This document shows, piece by piece, positions 1 to 64,000 of a DNA stretch of 64,000 nt. Position numbers and translations under genes: made by a program. The DNA comes from Limanda limanda. Lineage: Eukaryota; Chordata; Actinopteri; Pleuronectiformes; Pleuronectidae. The notes under the pieces are model-generated. The model saw only the letters and a program-made list of their open reading frames with translations. It was not told the origin of the DNA and did no database searches. Location of the stretch: NCBI RefSeq assembly GCF_963576545.1, contig NC_083651.1:12879886-12943885 (forward strand), read 5' to 3'. Numbering within the stretch: the stretch's first letter is position 1; each line of letters starts with the position of its first letter.

Positions 1-179
1 TGTTTGTGTTTGCTAAATGTGCACAGCATGTTCTATTCCTGCTGAGATTATTTATAACCAGAGGAATCTGGACTGCAGGGCTTCATGTTCAGGATAAAGT
101 AATCAGATCCTCTCGATGAATCTCAGCGCAAACATGTTTGTCTTCCATAATATAGGATCAAATCATAGTCACTGGTATT

Positions 180-490
180 TTGTGCCTGTGAAATAATGTT
201 GTTCTTGAACATTAACCTTTTTGTGCATGTAATAAAGTTGACGCTGTGGACATATTTCAGCATGTGTGAAGATTTTGTGCACACATATCTAGTTAGTACA
301 TGTGTAACGAAATTGTTGCTGTAGACATATTTTGTAAATGTGTAAAAAAATGCTTTTTTGCATGTGGAAAAACAATTAAGCAGCAGAAATACTTTTTTTA
401 ATGTGTTTTTTAGCAGTAGTGGCATTTTGTACGTGCGTGAAAAAATGTGTAAAACTAATTGGAGGTGTAGAAATAAGCACCAAAATGTCA
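180..490. repeat. Degenerate minisatellite-like region
   Basis: Loosely repeated blocks of roughly 35-45 bases recur here. Each combines a 'catgtgtaa' or 'tgtgtaaaaaa' segment with a 'tgtagacatatttt'-like segment. The clearest pair is near 245-275 and 300-340. A similar texture returns near 4285-4370. The blocks are too diverged to define a unit exactly, and I see no coding potential. Confidence 0.35.
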
Positions 491-2916
491 AACATGCACA
501 AAATATCTAAACAGCGACAAAATACTTTTACACTCACACAAAAGGTGATGGACAACTACATCATTTCACAACTACCAAATATTAGCAACCCTAATTTCAT
601 CCCATACTTTCACTACAATTTTGAATTAATTGTACTCAACTTGCATGTGTCTTTATACCCTATACTTCAGCTCAACATTCATTGGGAAATACTTTATATA
701 TAAAAACTAAAAGCTGATTTGATGATTATACCAGCATTTTACCCAAAATCTCAGCATTGACGACAAAATAAAACATATTTATATGTTTTATATACACGAT
801 AAAACAATTTATAACTAAACCAGAGTAGGAACTGTTGATTCTAAATTGTTGTGGCTAGAACTCTAGCATAGCTGTTGACTTCAGTTCTATAATTCACCTT
901 TCAGATTGTTAATATCTTCATATATACTCTGAAGGTACTGTGTGAACAAATTCAAAAAGACATCATCACAAACACCGCACGGACTGGAAGATAAACAGGG
1001 ATGGAAAGGTTACAAGATTTTTTTTTTTTCGAACTGCTCAAATGGTCCAAACTGATATCTGAATTTCTTATAAAGGGTATATCCCAGATGTTTATTATGG
1101 TGATGACCTATCATATCTTGAGCCCTATTAATAACCTGCTAGTGAGCACTGGTGAGATTTGACTTGAAATCTACTTCTAAAGCTGCGGTGTCCTTTTTGT
1201 CAAGGTGTTGATTAAATTAAATTTGATCCAAAGGGCGATATTAAATGTTTGTTTAGAGCTGGAGGCTTCTGAGACTCCTTTTAAACAGCACGGCAAGTTC
1301 ATCACCAGCTTTAGGACCAAAGAGAACCAGGCACATTTATGCTGAAAGGGACTGTGTGGGTTTCGCTGATAAATCAAAACGTTGAACTAAACATTTTCAG
1401 ATTTTCATGCTTCATTATCTGAAGTTAGAGGGAAGTTTGCAAGAGGGTAGTCAGGCAGCAAACAAATGTTTTTCCTGTAAATGTATAATCTCCACTGTAG
1501 GACAACACACAATAACTAATAAACATGAAGACAATCAACCCACTTGGTAAATATTCTTACGGTTTAACTCCCAGCTGGCTGTGAATTCATCCGATGGTGA
1601 CGTGACTAACGCAAATAAATGTGTAATCCTAAGATTAAGTGAGATGTGACGTTCAAACATTACTGCAAAGCACAGCACACCTGGTGGCCATGATAGTAAG
1701 ACAGTCCATTTCCTCACTTCCCTCTTCTCAGAATTATCACAGACTCCAGAATCAAATAGTATATAATAAGATAAAGATTTATTAATCCTGAAGAAAATAA
1801 TTCTGCCAGATCTGGCTTCAAAGTTACAGGCACAGAGAATGATACAATTCTAATAGTTTTAATATTAAAAATAGTGATGTGTAAACATATTGAGTGTAGA
1901 GAGGAGTAAGGAAGGACCAGAATTCCCAGACGAAAGGCCGCCAGAGTATCACAGGGCTGGAAAATAGAGACAAACAACTATTCAGACTCACATTCAGGAC
2001 AGTTGAGAGTCTCCAACTAACCTAATGGCAATCTGCATTTTTCTGGACTGTGAGAGGAAGCTGGAGTAACCGTAGAGAATGTACGTAGACACGGATAGAT
2101 GCAAACGCGACACAGAAAGACCCCGACCAAGCTGGGAGCCTTCTAACTGTGAGACGACTGCACTGTTACGCCAAAAACTACTTATTAATCCAATTATTTA
2201 TAACAATAAAAATATAAATGATAATAATTGATTTCAAGTGCTGTCTGGCAGATTAATCTATGTCTTGAGAAGTGTAGGATGAATTGCTGTTAAATTTGGC
2301 ACAAGCATCAATGTTTTCTTTTGGAGAAACTGTAATATCTGATGCCTTGACTTAGCATTAATTGTACCTCTGTGCTGTTCATTCAAACCCATAACAATAA
2401 TACAACAACAACATTAAAAACTCCATTCACTTTCTTCATATTGGGGTGACAGCTTATTCTGAAACTTGGAGACAGAGACTAGAGCATCACACATTTAAAT
2501 GCACGTTGTCAGGAGTGAGTGCAATTTATAATTAACAAAGACCTTGCAAGAAAAAACACTCAACCCTGAAGAAGCAATAGAAAGATTCGTTCCAAATGAG
2601 GTTTGTCTTTCCTGTTTTACGATGGAGGACAGAAGCTCTGGCTTATCCAGCAGATGGTCGTCAGTGAGGCAGATGTAAATACAGCAAAACAATATCCAAA
2701 GACTCTATAGATATTGAATAACGCAGACAACTGAGGAATAAACAAAGCCAATCCATATTCAAGTGATTTTATATTATCAGCTTATTCTTCTTACATATGA
2801 TATAACCGGATAATATTATTCAACATGCCATAATTATTTTCCCATGGTCGTCCGCATCATTCATTCTTAAGATTGGATTTATTTTTATTTCAACATAATG
2901 GTTTCTTTCTTCTTTC

Positions 2917-2978
2917 CCATCCTGACTCTCAAAGGATAGGCGTTATGGATAATGAATGGATGGACACTACATATTTTA
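2917..2978 (-). repeat. Dispersed fish repeat fragment (minus copy)
   Basis: On the minus strand this reads as a 'ccatccattcattatcc...cctatcctttgag' string. It matches the plus-strand fragment at 23592-23642. The motif, a 'tccatccattatctataccgcttatcc' type of sequence, is scattered widely in fish genomes. It is only a fragment and no element ends can be drawn. Confidence 0.45.
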
Positions 2979-5139
2979 TAAAACCAGAGCAGTGGTTGCA
3001 TCACCAAAAATAAAATACAACATTATTGTCTTCACAGCCAATGAGCAGAGACAGACAGTTTAATGGTCAGTAGAATGACGTCAGTATCAAACAGTCCCAC
3101 GAGCCTTATGTCGATGCATTATAGGTGGGAAGCTATATAAATATGACCTGTGGATAATCACAATGCAATGAACTCAAGTTAATTTCCGCTCTGTCTTTGT
3201 ACTTCAATCTTGAAAAGAAGGTACAGAAGCACTCAGCTGGAAATATTCCATAATGTCATATTGCTCATCGATCTATTTCATCTGGTTTGCAGCTGCTCAC
3301 TTTAACTCCCTGAGAAGACATGAAAGAGCAATATTCGCAGTGATGAAACATGTTGTTTCCAAGTTGACTGTTTCATTTGAAGACGTAAACATGCTCAGTA
3401 AATGCCATCCACTGTAAAACAATTACCACCATCTAAATCAGACCTTATTCCTTGGATCTAGCTGAAATAATCCTGCATCACTGACGTACTGCAAGCTAAA
3501 TTAACAGAATAACAAGTTGCGCACATAAAAACAATCTACCTTCATTAAAGCATTTCCAGAATAACCCGTCTGTCAGGAGAGGTGTTAAATGAACCGTCTG
3601 ACATGTTAATTGTGGGTAACAACATGAAAACAGACAACACAGAGCTTCTGTGGGGAACTAAACTGACAACTGCTGAGAGTGAAAATGCATAAATGAACAT
3701 CAATCAATTATCAACAACGGGATCTCCATGTGTATTGTAATGAAACAGGATTAATGATAGATATTGAATAAATTAATAAAATTGATTTACACAAATTGAA
3801 AAATAGAGTCAGGTAGATACTATATAAAGAGCCAAGTCAGGGCATCTTGATTCATTTTGATTCATTTCTGAAATTCTTTTGTAAAATATCTTTGTTTACA
3901 TTTTTCACTTTTGTAAATATGATGATATTTGAGGGTTGAGACAGAGAAAAAGCAAAGAAAAACGTGAAAACAGTGCAGTAAGGCAAAAAACACACACATT
4001 TGTTTAGATAAATGTGTAAAAATCAACCCAAATCTCTCTTGCTGCGAAAAAAAGGTGTAGAATGAATGAAGACATTGTTAGGCCTGAGAGACGTGTGGAA
4101 TAGACGTAGCTCTTTATCATAATAAACAGAAAGTGACTCAAATTAGAAAAAAAACACCGGATTAGACTGCAGGAAAACAGAATGACAAGAGACATGACAG
4201 AGACAAGAATAAAACAAAAGCATCCTCACAGATGACGATATATATGGAGCATGATCAATATCAGAATAAACATTTCTCTATTAGCATGTGTTGTGACTTT
4301 TTGTAAATTGAATGTGTCATCAAACTGTTTTTGCACATGTTTTTTTCTATTCGCATATGTACATTTTCTTAATTTGCAGAGGCTTGAGCTCTCTCAGCCA
4401 CCGTCCAAGATGTCATCACCCGACCTCAGCTCAATGGAGATGGCACCCCAGCAGGTGTATGATGCTGGATCACTATCATACAACTATTTTTTGTGGTTTA
4501 TCTTTTCTCTAAGTCAGCCATTGTCTCGCACAGGTCTCACTCACACGTCATCAATTTAAAACAAACCTTTATTGTTTATCTTAATAAAACCGTATGTCGG
4601 TGGAGCCATAACAGAGTATAATTATGAGACACTATCTCATAATAATGAGATACAGGATTTCTATTTTTTTTCATCACAGGGCGGAATGGGGCTTCCATAG
4701 TGATGTGATGTCAGAATAGAGTAAATTTCCTTTGGAGTAAACTAGGTCAGAAGAAGAAAACAAAGGGTTATGAAAAAACTGTGATAATGTGAAATGTTCT
4801 ACAACAACACACTAGTTTGAAGATTCAAATGTAGCTTGCATTACGATTGGGGGAGAACAAAGCTCACCTTCTTCACGCAGATGAAAATGAACTAGTTCAC
4901 GTTCATTTGTTGTATTTTTTATTGGGATGATTTAGGTGACAAACTTACGATCATGTGTTAAGTTATTAATCGAGGGTGTCGGATCATGTCTGCCTGTCAC
5001 TCCGCTCATTTTAACAGTGAAAATGTCCGCTGATTGGGAGCACACACACACACATTTCCTCGTGCTAATGGTATTTTACATGATGGCCTGATAGGATAAT
5101 GATTAAAAAAAATGAACAGTTCATCGTTCACGAAAAATA

Positions 5140-5226
5140 TGAGCCTGTTGAGACTGTACAGGCAGCCACTGCAGAGGGGCTGAAGAGCCACATGCGGCTT
5201 CTGGAGCTCCAGGTTGCTGATCCCTG
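5140..5226. mobile_element. hAT-like transposon terminus (fragment)
   Basis: The sequence 'gaagagccacatgcggctt...aggttgctgatccctg' is close to the classic vertebrate hAT end whose reverse complement starts CAGGGGTCGGCAACCTG. Here the terminus ends at about 5226 with CAGGGATCAGCAACCT on the minus strand. The matching left end is not apparent upstream, so this is probably a truncated relic. Clustered 'gttcacgttca' half-palindromes at 4890-4910 and 5115-5140 may belong to the same or another relic. Confidence 0.5.
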
Positions 5227-6506
5227 CCCTGTAGTGCTTAACCTGGATTCTTCGCTAAGACATGTTCAGATTGTGCTTTGAGAGATCCTCAACATCAAAA
5301 GATACTGCTTCTTTAAGGAAGTGGAGCTTGCATACTTTAAATTTTCTAACACTGTTGATTTGGAATAGCAAACATATTACATTCCTATTTAAAGTTACCA
5401 CAAGCACACTTATTTTTTATTCAAAATGATCATCAAGGATAATCAATTGTGATCAGTTAGGCCTGAGCTTATATATTGCGCAGTCAATACATGACAGGGG
5501 GGTGGCATGTATTGATCTAATCTAATTTTGTCCTTTATTTTCGCTTTAGGCAAATTGGCCCCCTCGGAGAAGGTCACACACTGTTGTCGTTATTTTCTGT
5601 TTATTTGTAAATAAAACAGAACATGGCTTCTGTTTCTGCAGCAGAACAGTATGTTATCCAGCAAGATAACCTCACTGGTAAATTATTATTATTTGAATGC
5701 CGTGTCAATGCATGACTCAAACTGGGGTTTCTTCTGTTGTTGCCTGTGCTCTCTGTCAGCATGGGATGAGAGAATTTTGTCCCTTGTGTTTAAAAACTCG
5801 GAGAGTTAAAAGTAGGAGGAAAAAAAGCCTTTCTAAATTGAGACGACCCAAACAAATCTCTCTAAAGTTGTATTGCCTTTCATTTGTTCTTGCTATGTTT
5901 CCAAAGCTGATAGATTAAAGTGTGGACTCATTATGTATAATAAGGTGGCTATAACATGGCCTTTACCTCTGTGACCAATGTTGCATTTACTGTAAAAGGA
6001 TTTAAATGTCAGGTGGCAACTAAGGTATTATTACATAACCCACACACTCGTCTCCTTATAGTTGTGAGGACACTCATAGGCCTGTATTCCCTAGCCCCTC
6101 AGCCTAACCTAAACTTTAAAAGGTTAGGTCTCCACAACATAAGTAATACCTGGACCACACACACACCTGTTGCTCAGTTATCCTTGATAGGAATTTAAAA
6201 AGAATTTCATCCATTGTGGACAGCTTAACCAAAACCTTAGCCTTAACCTAAACCATGACCAATTCATGTCTCACCCTAAGCCAACCATCATTCACATTCC
6301 CTTATACCTTAACCATGACCTCAGAAATCTTGCCTCAGTAGGACCAGGTTTTGGTTCACATGAAGCCACCTGGTCCTGACAAGGTCACTGATTACACTGG
6401 TAAGGGTTCTATAAAGGTAACACAAATTGACTTACATTCATTGTTTAAAGCGAACCTTATTGACAAAATCAATTCACTAGCCCCTCACCCAAAGCTAAAC
6501 ACTACA

Positions 6507-6672
<166 letters not shown>

Positions 6673-6703
6673 CCCCCCTAGCCCCTGCCATCCCAGTGCC
6701 TCG

Positions 6704-6711
6704 TGACGTCA
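6704..6711. promoter_or_regulatory. Perfect CRE palindrome upstream of opsin
   Basis: The eight bases TGACGTCA form the consensus cAMP-response element bound by CREB/ATF proteins. It lies about 0.5 kb before the opsin ATG, at the boundary between the CA repeat and a CpG-richer stretch (6720-7200) that looks like promoter plus 5' untranslated DNA. Its use in regulation is inference. A second TGACGTCA occurs near 3076, far from any gene start. Confidence 0.4.
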
Positions 6712-7217
6712 CCGTGGTCTTTAAAACATGCTGGGTAGCGGAGCGGAGCGCACTTTACGCAGCGCAGTTCTTCTCGCAGGAGTCGCCATCGTGAGCGCGG
6801 ATTTACAATTGATCCAAAACTAGCGACCTGGACACGACAGACACCACGAACACAAAGACACCCACAGGGAAAGAGTCGAGTCGTTTGGGATGAATAATGA
6901 CAGTTTTGTGAGGAGAGGATCTGTTGCGCGCCCCTGAATTTGGGGAGGAGAAGAGACTCGCAGTGCGTAAAGGTAACAGGTGGCACAGTGCGATGTGTTT
7001 GTTCGTGTCAGCTTTATAGGAAGAAGTCTGCAGCCACATGCTCTCATCATCACTGGAGGAATGTGCTCATTGAGCGCAGCAGGTCGCGCGTTCCTGAGGG
7101 AAACCAGCATGGAGATGGACTTGAGAAAGAAGCTGCCATCCATTAACTTTGCAAGTGAGCGATGTGAGCGACTCTAAAGTGCCCCAGCGGCTCCAGGGTG
7201 AGGACAAGCTCCGATGA

Positions 7218-59865
<52,648 letters not shown>

Positions 59866-60039
59866 TGCCTCTCACTCACATACACGCCTGTTCAGCTGGC
59901 CAACCACCAACCAAGCCCCACAGCCAGGGCTTAACCCAGAAGTCAGCCGGAGGGCCTGGAATACAAAAAAAGGAATGTGACAGCTCAAGGGATGAAGAAG
60001 AAAATGTGGATTCTTGTAGCAGAGGTTTGAAACACTCAC

Positions 60040-60096
60040 CTGAACTGATGCTTTTATTACTTCATGTCCATCTGTCCACCAGGATATAACAGGACC
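60040..60096 (-). other. Candidate 5' untranslated exon of ST6GAL2
   Basis: The minus strand shows a strong donor, TTCAG/GTGAGTGTT, at 60040/60039 and a possible acceptor CACTTCTCAG/GGTCC at about 60096. They bracket a 57-base exon 84 bases upstream of the start exon. Sialyltransferase genes usually have several non-coding 5' exons. Only splice-site appearance supports this one. Confidence 0.3.
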
Positions 60097-61502
60097 CTGA
60101 GAAGTGGAGTGTTACAAATTAGTGAGGTCAAGAGTGCAGACGGACGAATTAAGCTGTGCGAGCATGAAAACACACTTCCCACATAGACACACAACAGGAA
60201 AACACATCTGCAGGGTAGAATTTGGCTGCTTTCAACTGCATAACAGAATAGGAGAGGGGTTTTAATAACTCCTACAGTATTAATTTTTCAGTTTTTTTAA
60301 TCTTTGCATGAAGATAAGTGACATGTAAAAGTATTATTGTAACAATAACTTTTTTTTTCGTCCGGTCATGTTACATGTGTGTACCGAATTTCGTAAAGCT
60401 CTGTTAAACCAGACGGAATTGCTGCGTTTTAGGGAGGACTTTTGAGCCATTTTGCAACGCCCTATGCGAATGCACTCCAGAATAAGTACATTTTTATCAG
60501 GCCTGAAGCGCCTGCAAAGTTTGGAGAGTTTTGGAGTTTGTTCAAGCTGTCAAAAATGTGATTTATTTGCCTGAATAATCAAACTAAAAGCAATTGGGCC
60601 CCAATAAATAAAAAAATAAGAAGTACATAAATAGTCTTTCATTTAATCAGGTATTCAAGTATGTATTTCGTTATTTGTTTCAAATTTTCTAATCTCCAGT
60701 TCTACATATCCGTCACCACAACAACAACCACTGCTCCACTGAGACGCACCGAGTAGCTTAGTCGAGCTATTGCTGTGCCACAATAATTAAGGACAACACT
60801 TAAACACCATCAAATCATTATCAGCCCGACTTGTTTTTTTCCTGCAGCTTTGATAATAATCCAGTGCTCAACAAGTCAGGTTCACTGACATCTTCCAGTG
60901 AGAAATGCACAGCAATCGAGGTGAATAAATGAAGCATTAAATAGCCTCACATTAGAGGAATAAAACCCTCTCATCCACGTGTAATTATGAATTTTTGGCT
61001 CTTAATGTGGAGGATTTTCTCTTGAGAGAAAAAAAATCGATGCAGAGTGTTAAGCCTCTTCTAGTCCTTATTACAGCTTCCTGTGTGTGTAGCTGCCGAG
61101 TCCTGCAGGGAACAGCCGAGATGATCTCAGACGCCCTCCACTTTCCCCCCTGTCTCCATGAAAACTTAAAAAAACACCCAGGCCTCTCGATCCCCCAGGC
61201 CACACAGGAGGCCAAAGCTCATCCACTGACCCTGGTCAAGCAGGAGGAGAACAGCAGGGGGCAACTGGGCCAGAGGGAGAAGAGACAGTGTGGGAAAAAA
61301 ACACGCTCACACATCTGCACAAACACACATCTGATTACTTTCGGTAAACTTGTGGCTGTTCTTGCCTCCGGGCTGAGAGGTGGGATGGGTGATGGACAGT
61401 AATCCCCAGGAAGCAGTTTCGACATGTCTACAACACTGAGGTTGAACGTTACTTTGTGGAAAATATGCCATTTACCACCTGGAAATAACAACAACATGTC
61501 TG

Positions 61503-61527
61503 ACACACACACACACACACACACACA
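61503..61527. repeat. (CA)n microsatellite
   Basis: A pure CA run of about 12 units upstream of ST6GAL2. Confidence 0.9.
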
Positions 61528-61679
61528 AGCACAAGCACACACACCATCCAAGAAAATGAGCAGGAAAACACAGCGTTTTTAAAAAGCAAATGTCATCTAT
61601 ATGCACCACTACTCCACAGAAGCCCACTGCAGTGTCACACACACACCCCACAGCATGTGTGTGTGTGCCCTGAGGGGTG

Positions 61680-61703
61680 GCGTGCGTGCGTGCATGTGCA
61701 TGC

Positions 61704-61736
<33 letters not shown>

Positions 61737-61753
61737 CGTGTGTGTGTGTGTGT
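61680..61753. repeat. Compound (TG)n/(CG)-containing microsatellite
   Basis: Alternating purine-pyrimidine sequence: 'cgtgcgtgcgtgcatgtgc', then (TG)n, then 'cgcgcgtgtgcg' and (TG)n again. Such tracts can adopt Z-DNA, and this one lies 1.8 kb upstream of the ST6GAL2 start codon. Confidence 0.85.
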
Positions 61754-64000
61754 TAGCTTGCCTCACCTGGCAGCAATCAGGATGTGTGCTTCAGTAACTG
61801 CAATGAAACAACATAAATGTGTGGCACAGATGGAGAGGCGGGGGTGGAGGACAGAGCCAGGCTTGTGAGGTTCTACACACACAATGAAAACGGTATAAAA
61901 AAGGAAACATAGAAACGTTGCGCCTGCCAGACAGCGAAGGACGACTAAACGACTTAGTGGGAGAGAGCAGGAGGCGGTGATGAACAAAAAGGAGCCTGAC
62001 TGAATGAAAAGCACCTGTCTTTTTAAAGACCAAAGAAAGAATAACTAAATCCAAGTCAATATTGGATAGTGAAACAATGTTTATGTTCCATTATTTAAAA
62101 ACTTAGAAAATAAATGTTGCTAGAGGGAATATTTGAAATTTTTGCTGTAAAAATACGTTGATGAGCCATACTGATCAATCAACATTTAATTCTGGTGACC
62201 ATAAAAAACAACATTTGTAGTGTTTACAACTTCGGTTTACATTGATTGATCGGTTTCTGAGTAGCAGCAGCAAAATCCCCTGCAGCTCACAGCAAGATCA
62301 GTGAGAGGATGTGAAAGTAATGATTTTAATCACAATAATGCACAGTTTAGTTTTAGTTAAGACAAAGATCTACACTTTTCTGTTCCTAAAGCGACGTCTA
62401 CACTGGAGGAGTAGGGATGGGAGTGGCGTTTTGTTCCAGGCTACATGCGGTCGTGCCAAATACCTGGTACAAGGCATGATGCCTGTAATTTCACTCTAAA
62501 CTTGACTCAACTCTTGTGATTTGGCAAGTACAATAAGTGTAGACCAATTCAGGCAAAGGGTTCAGAGCTTGATTATCTTTGACAGATTATACACCAGGAA
62601 ACAGATACATAAAACTGACTTGGGTTGAGATTATGAGATTTGGGCTCGTTCTCTGGTCCACTTACAGTCTAGCAAAATTGAATCTGTGTTCTCCAGACTC
62701 CCTGACTGAACATGTTTATATAGACATCAATAATCCATATCAACCCAAATGAAACAATAGTCCAAATAAGACACTGCCCTGTTTATATGTAGGAAATGGT
62801 GAGTTTCTCAGCAGGAGGTGCATGTTTGAACACAAATGTCCAAGCGAAAGCCTCCGGATTATCTGCAGACTTTCTACGCCTGCCCCCTAGTATAAAGTCC
62901 GTAAAAAGGCAGGAGAATCCGATGTGTGAACACCGCAGAAGTTCCCCCGCTGGAATCGCATCAAGCGAGTGGGGGGGTTGATGCGTCTAACATTGGACAG
63001 AAAAAACTTCTTCAAAAAACTTAAAGAATACATGTCTCCAGGTGAAAAACTGATACACCTAACCCTAACTCTAATTACATCTATTGTTCCTTTTCTACAT
63101 CTACATTTAGACTACCTGTGCCAATATAAAGTAGGTGGACAACGATAGAATACCCCAGTGTATTGCACTAGGGAGTATTTGCGATACTTAGTGAAAGAAA
63201 TCTGAGATTTCGCGAACTAAGTCACACGTTTACAATAAAAGAGTAATCATTTTAAGAGAATATAGTGGAACATTTATTAAGCAGCCTGTCGTTGGCTATC
63301 AATGTTTTATCATTAAGTCTATTAATCTTAAGTATAGAGTCCAGGAAATTACAACAACCTCTGATTCAGTTTTTTCAGTGAACATATACCGAGTGCAGAT
63401 AAAGATGTATTTCCTTCAAGATTTCTTTCTTGAAACAAAAGGAACTTGATGATAACAACACTGGATCTAAGCCAACCCAAACCAGAAAAGAGGAAGGGTG
63501 CAACAGCAACAGAAGCAACCTGCAGATATTTGTCTGTGTACGAAAGTACATGTGATCACAAACAATGACTTTGGGGGATTTCCACTTTGAACACCCGTCC
63601 TTACTGTGTAACCTCTGCAGAGCTTACTATTAAAAACTCAAAAAGGCAACTCCGGTCTGAGATGCTCTTTATTTCACATCTCGAGATAAATTTCCACCAC
63701 AGTATATTTATAGATATTTTCCTTTTTGAAAAACCACATTCTTTGAGACCCAGCATGCCCTGCTGCTCCCTGCTGTAAGATTCTCATTGTGTCTATAGTA
63801 CAGGCATTGCCGGAGGTGACTCTACTGAACTCTCACTATTTTACTGCCAGGTAAATACTGCCAGCCGTCACGAGAGTACAGCTGCAAAGCATCACACTGA
63901 AAATGGTTTATTCCACTTTACCTGAGAGTGCTGAGGAACCAGGGTTAAAAAATATTCAAAAATATTCTCAAATAAGCAAACAGAAGGATTCTGTCGGAAA

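Larger units (their letters stand above)
1..6500. other. Intergenic DNA upstream of the opsin gene
   Basis: I see no supportable gene here. The open frames are short, AT-rich and lack recognisable domains. The stretch is about 60-65% A+T and holds several repeat fragments listed separately: a degenerate minisatellite, a dispersed repeat near 2917-2978 and a hAT-like terminus near 5226. A short frame at 5623-5680 is followed by a GT and looks exon-like, but I cannot connect it to any protein. Confidence 0.6.
60100..64000. other. Upstream region of ST6GAL2
   Basis: No coding exon is supportable. Two microsatellites are listed separately. The strand-overlapping frames of 60-135 codons at 60985-62054 have no recognisable domain. 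The ST6GAL2 promoter may lie here or beyond the window. Confidence 0.6.

Noticed and set aside
5623..5682. Short frame MASVSAAEQYVIQQDN followed by GT, as a possible exon
   Set aside because: There is no matching second exon and no recognisable family, and the surroundings are repeat-rich.

Overview
This window is vertebrate nuclear DNA, most likely from a teleost fish. It has compact genes with GT-AG introns, long (CA)n/(TG)n tracts, fish-type tRNA-derived SINEs, several hAT-type non-autonomous DNA transposons and a nearly intact L1-type LINE. A four-exon opsin of the teleost multiple tissue (TMT)/encephalopsin class supports this. Nothing bacterial is present: there are no operons, CRISPR arrays or rRNA. 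Most open frames in the window are chance or repeat-derived.

Two real protein-coding genes are visible, on opposite strands and convergent. (1) On the + strand, a TMT-type opsin has coding exons at 7218-7584, 18814-19139, 24694-24927 and 31611-31826. Together they give 380 residues with all splice phases compatible and all opsin hallmarks present. (2) On the - strand, the beta-galactoside alpha-2,6-sialyltransferase ST6GAL2 has coding exons at 59865-58857, 42370-42273, 42005-41904, 37541-37367 and 29148-28901. They give 543 residues, with sialyl motifs L, S, III and VS. One or more 5' untranslated exons probably lie upstream, for example at 60040-60096. The 3' ends of the two genes interlock: the last ST6GAL2 exon lies inside opsin intron 3, and the last opsin exon lies inside the last ST6GAL2 intron.

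Layout. 1-6700: intergenic repeats and a (CA)n tract ending beside the presumed opsin promoter, which holds a CRE palindrome. 6.7-31.8 kb: the opsin gene. Its large first intron carries a 1075-bp DNA transposon with a decayed helicase fragment, a SINE, and a 679-bp hAT-type element with an 8-bp target duplication. 28.9-59.9 kb: ST6GAL2. Its introns hold a (TG)89 tract close to a splice donor, a recent 430-bp tandem duplication, SINEs, a 5.7-kb L1 LINE in antisense orientation (ORF1 intact, ORF2 broken by one TGA), and a 727-bp BED-finger hAT derivative ending 21 bases past the 5'-most coding-exon donor. 60-64 kb: upstream sequence of ST6GAL2 with simple repeats and no other recognisable coding exon.

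Functionally, the opsin is a light-sensing G-protein-coupled receptor of the non-visual type. ST6GAL2 is a Golgi enzyme that caps N-glycan antennae with alpha-2,6-sialic acid. Nothing in the sequence shows a functional link between them. The shared features are physical: overlapping primary transcripts, and possibly antisense interaction where the 3' ends cross.
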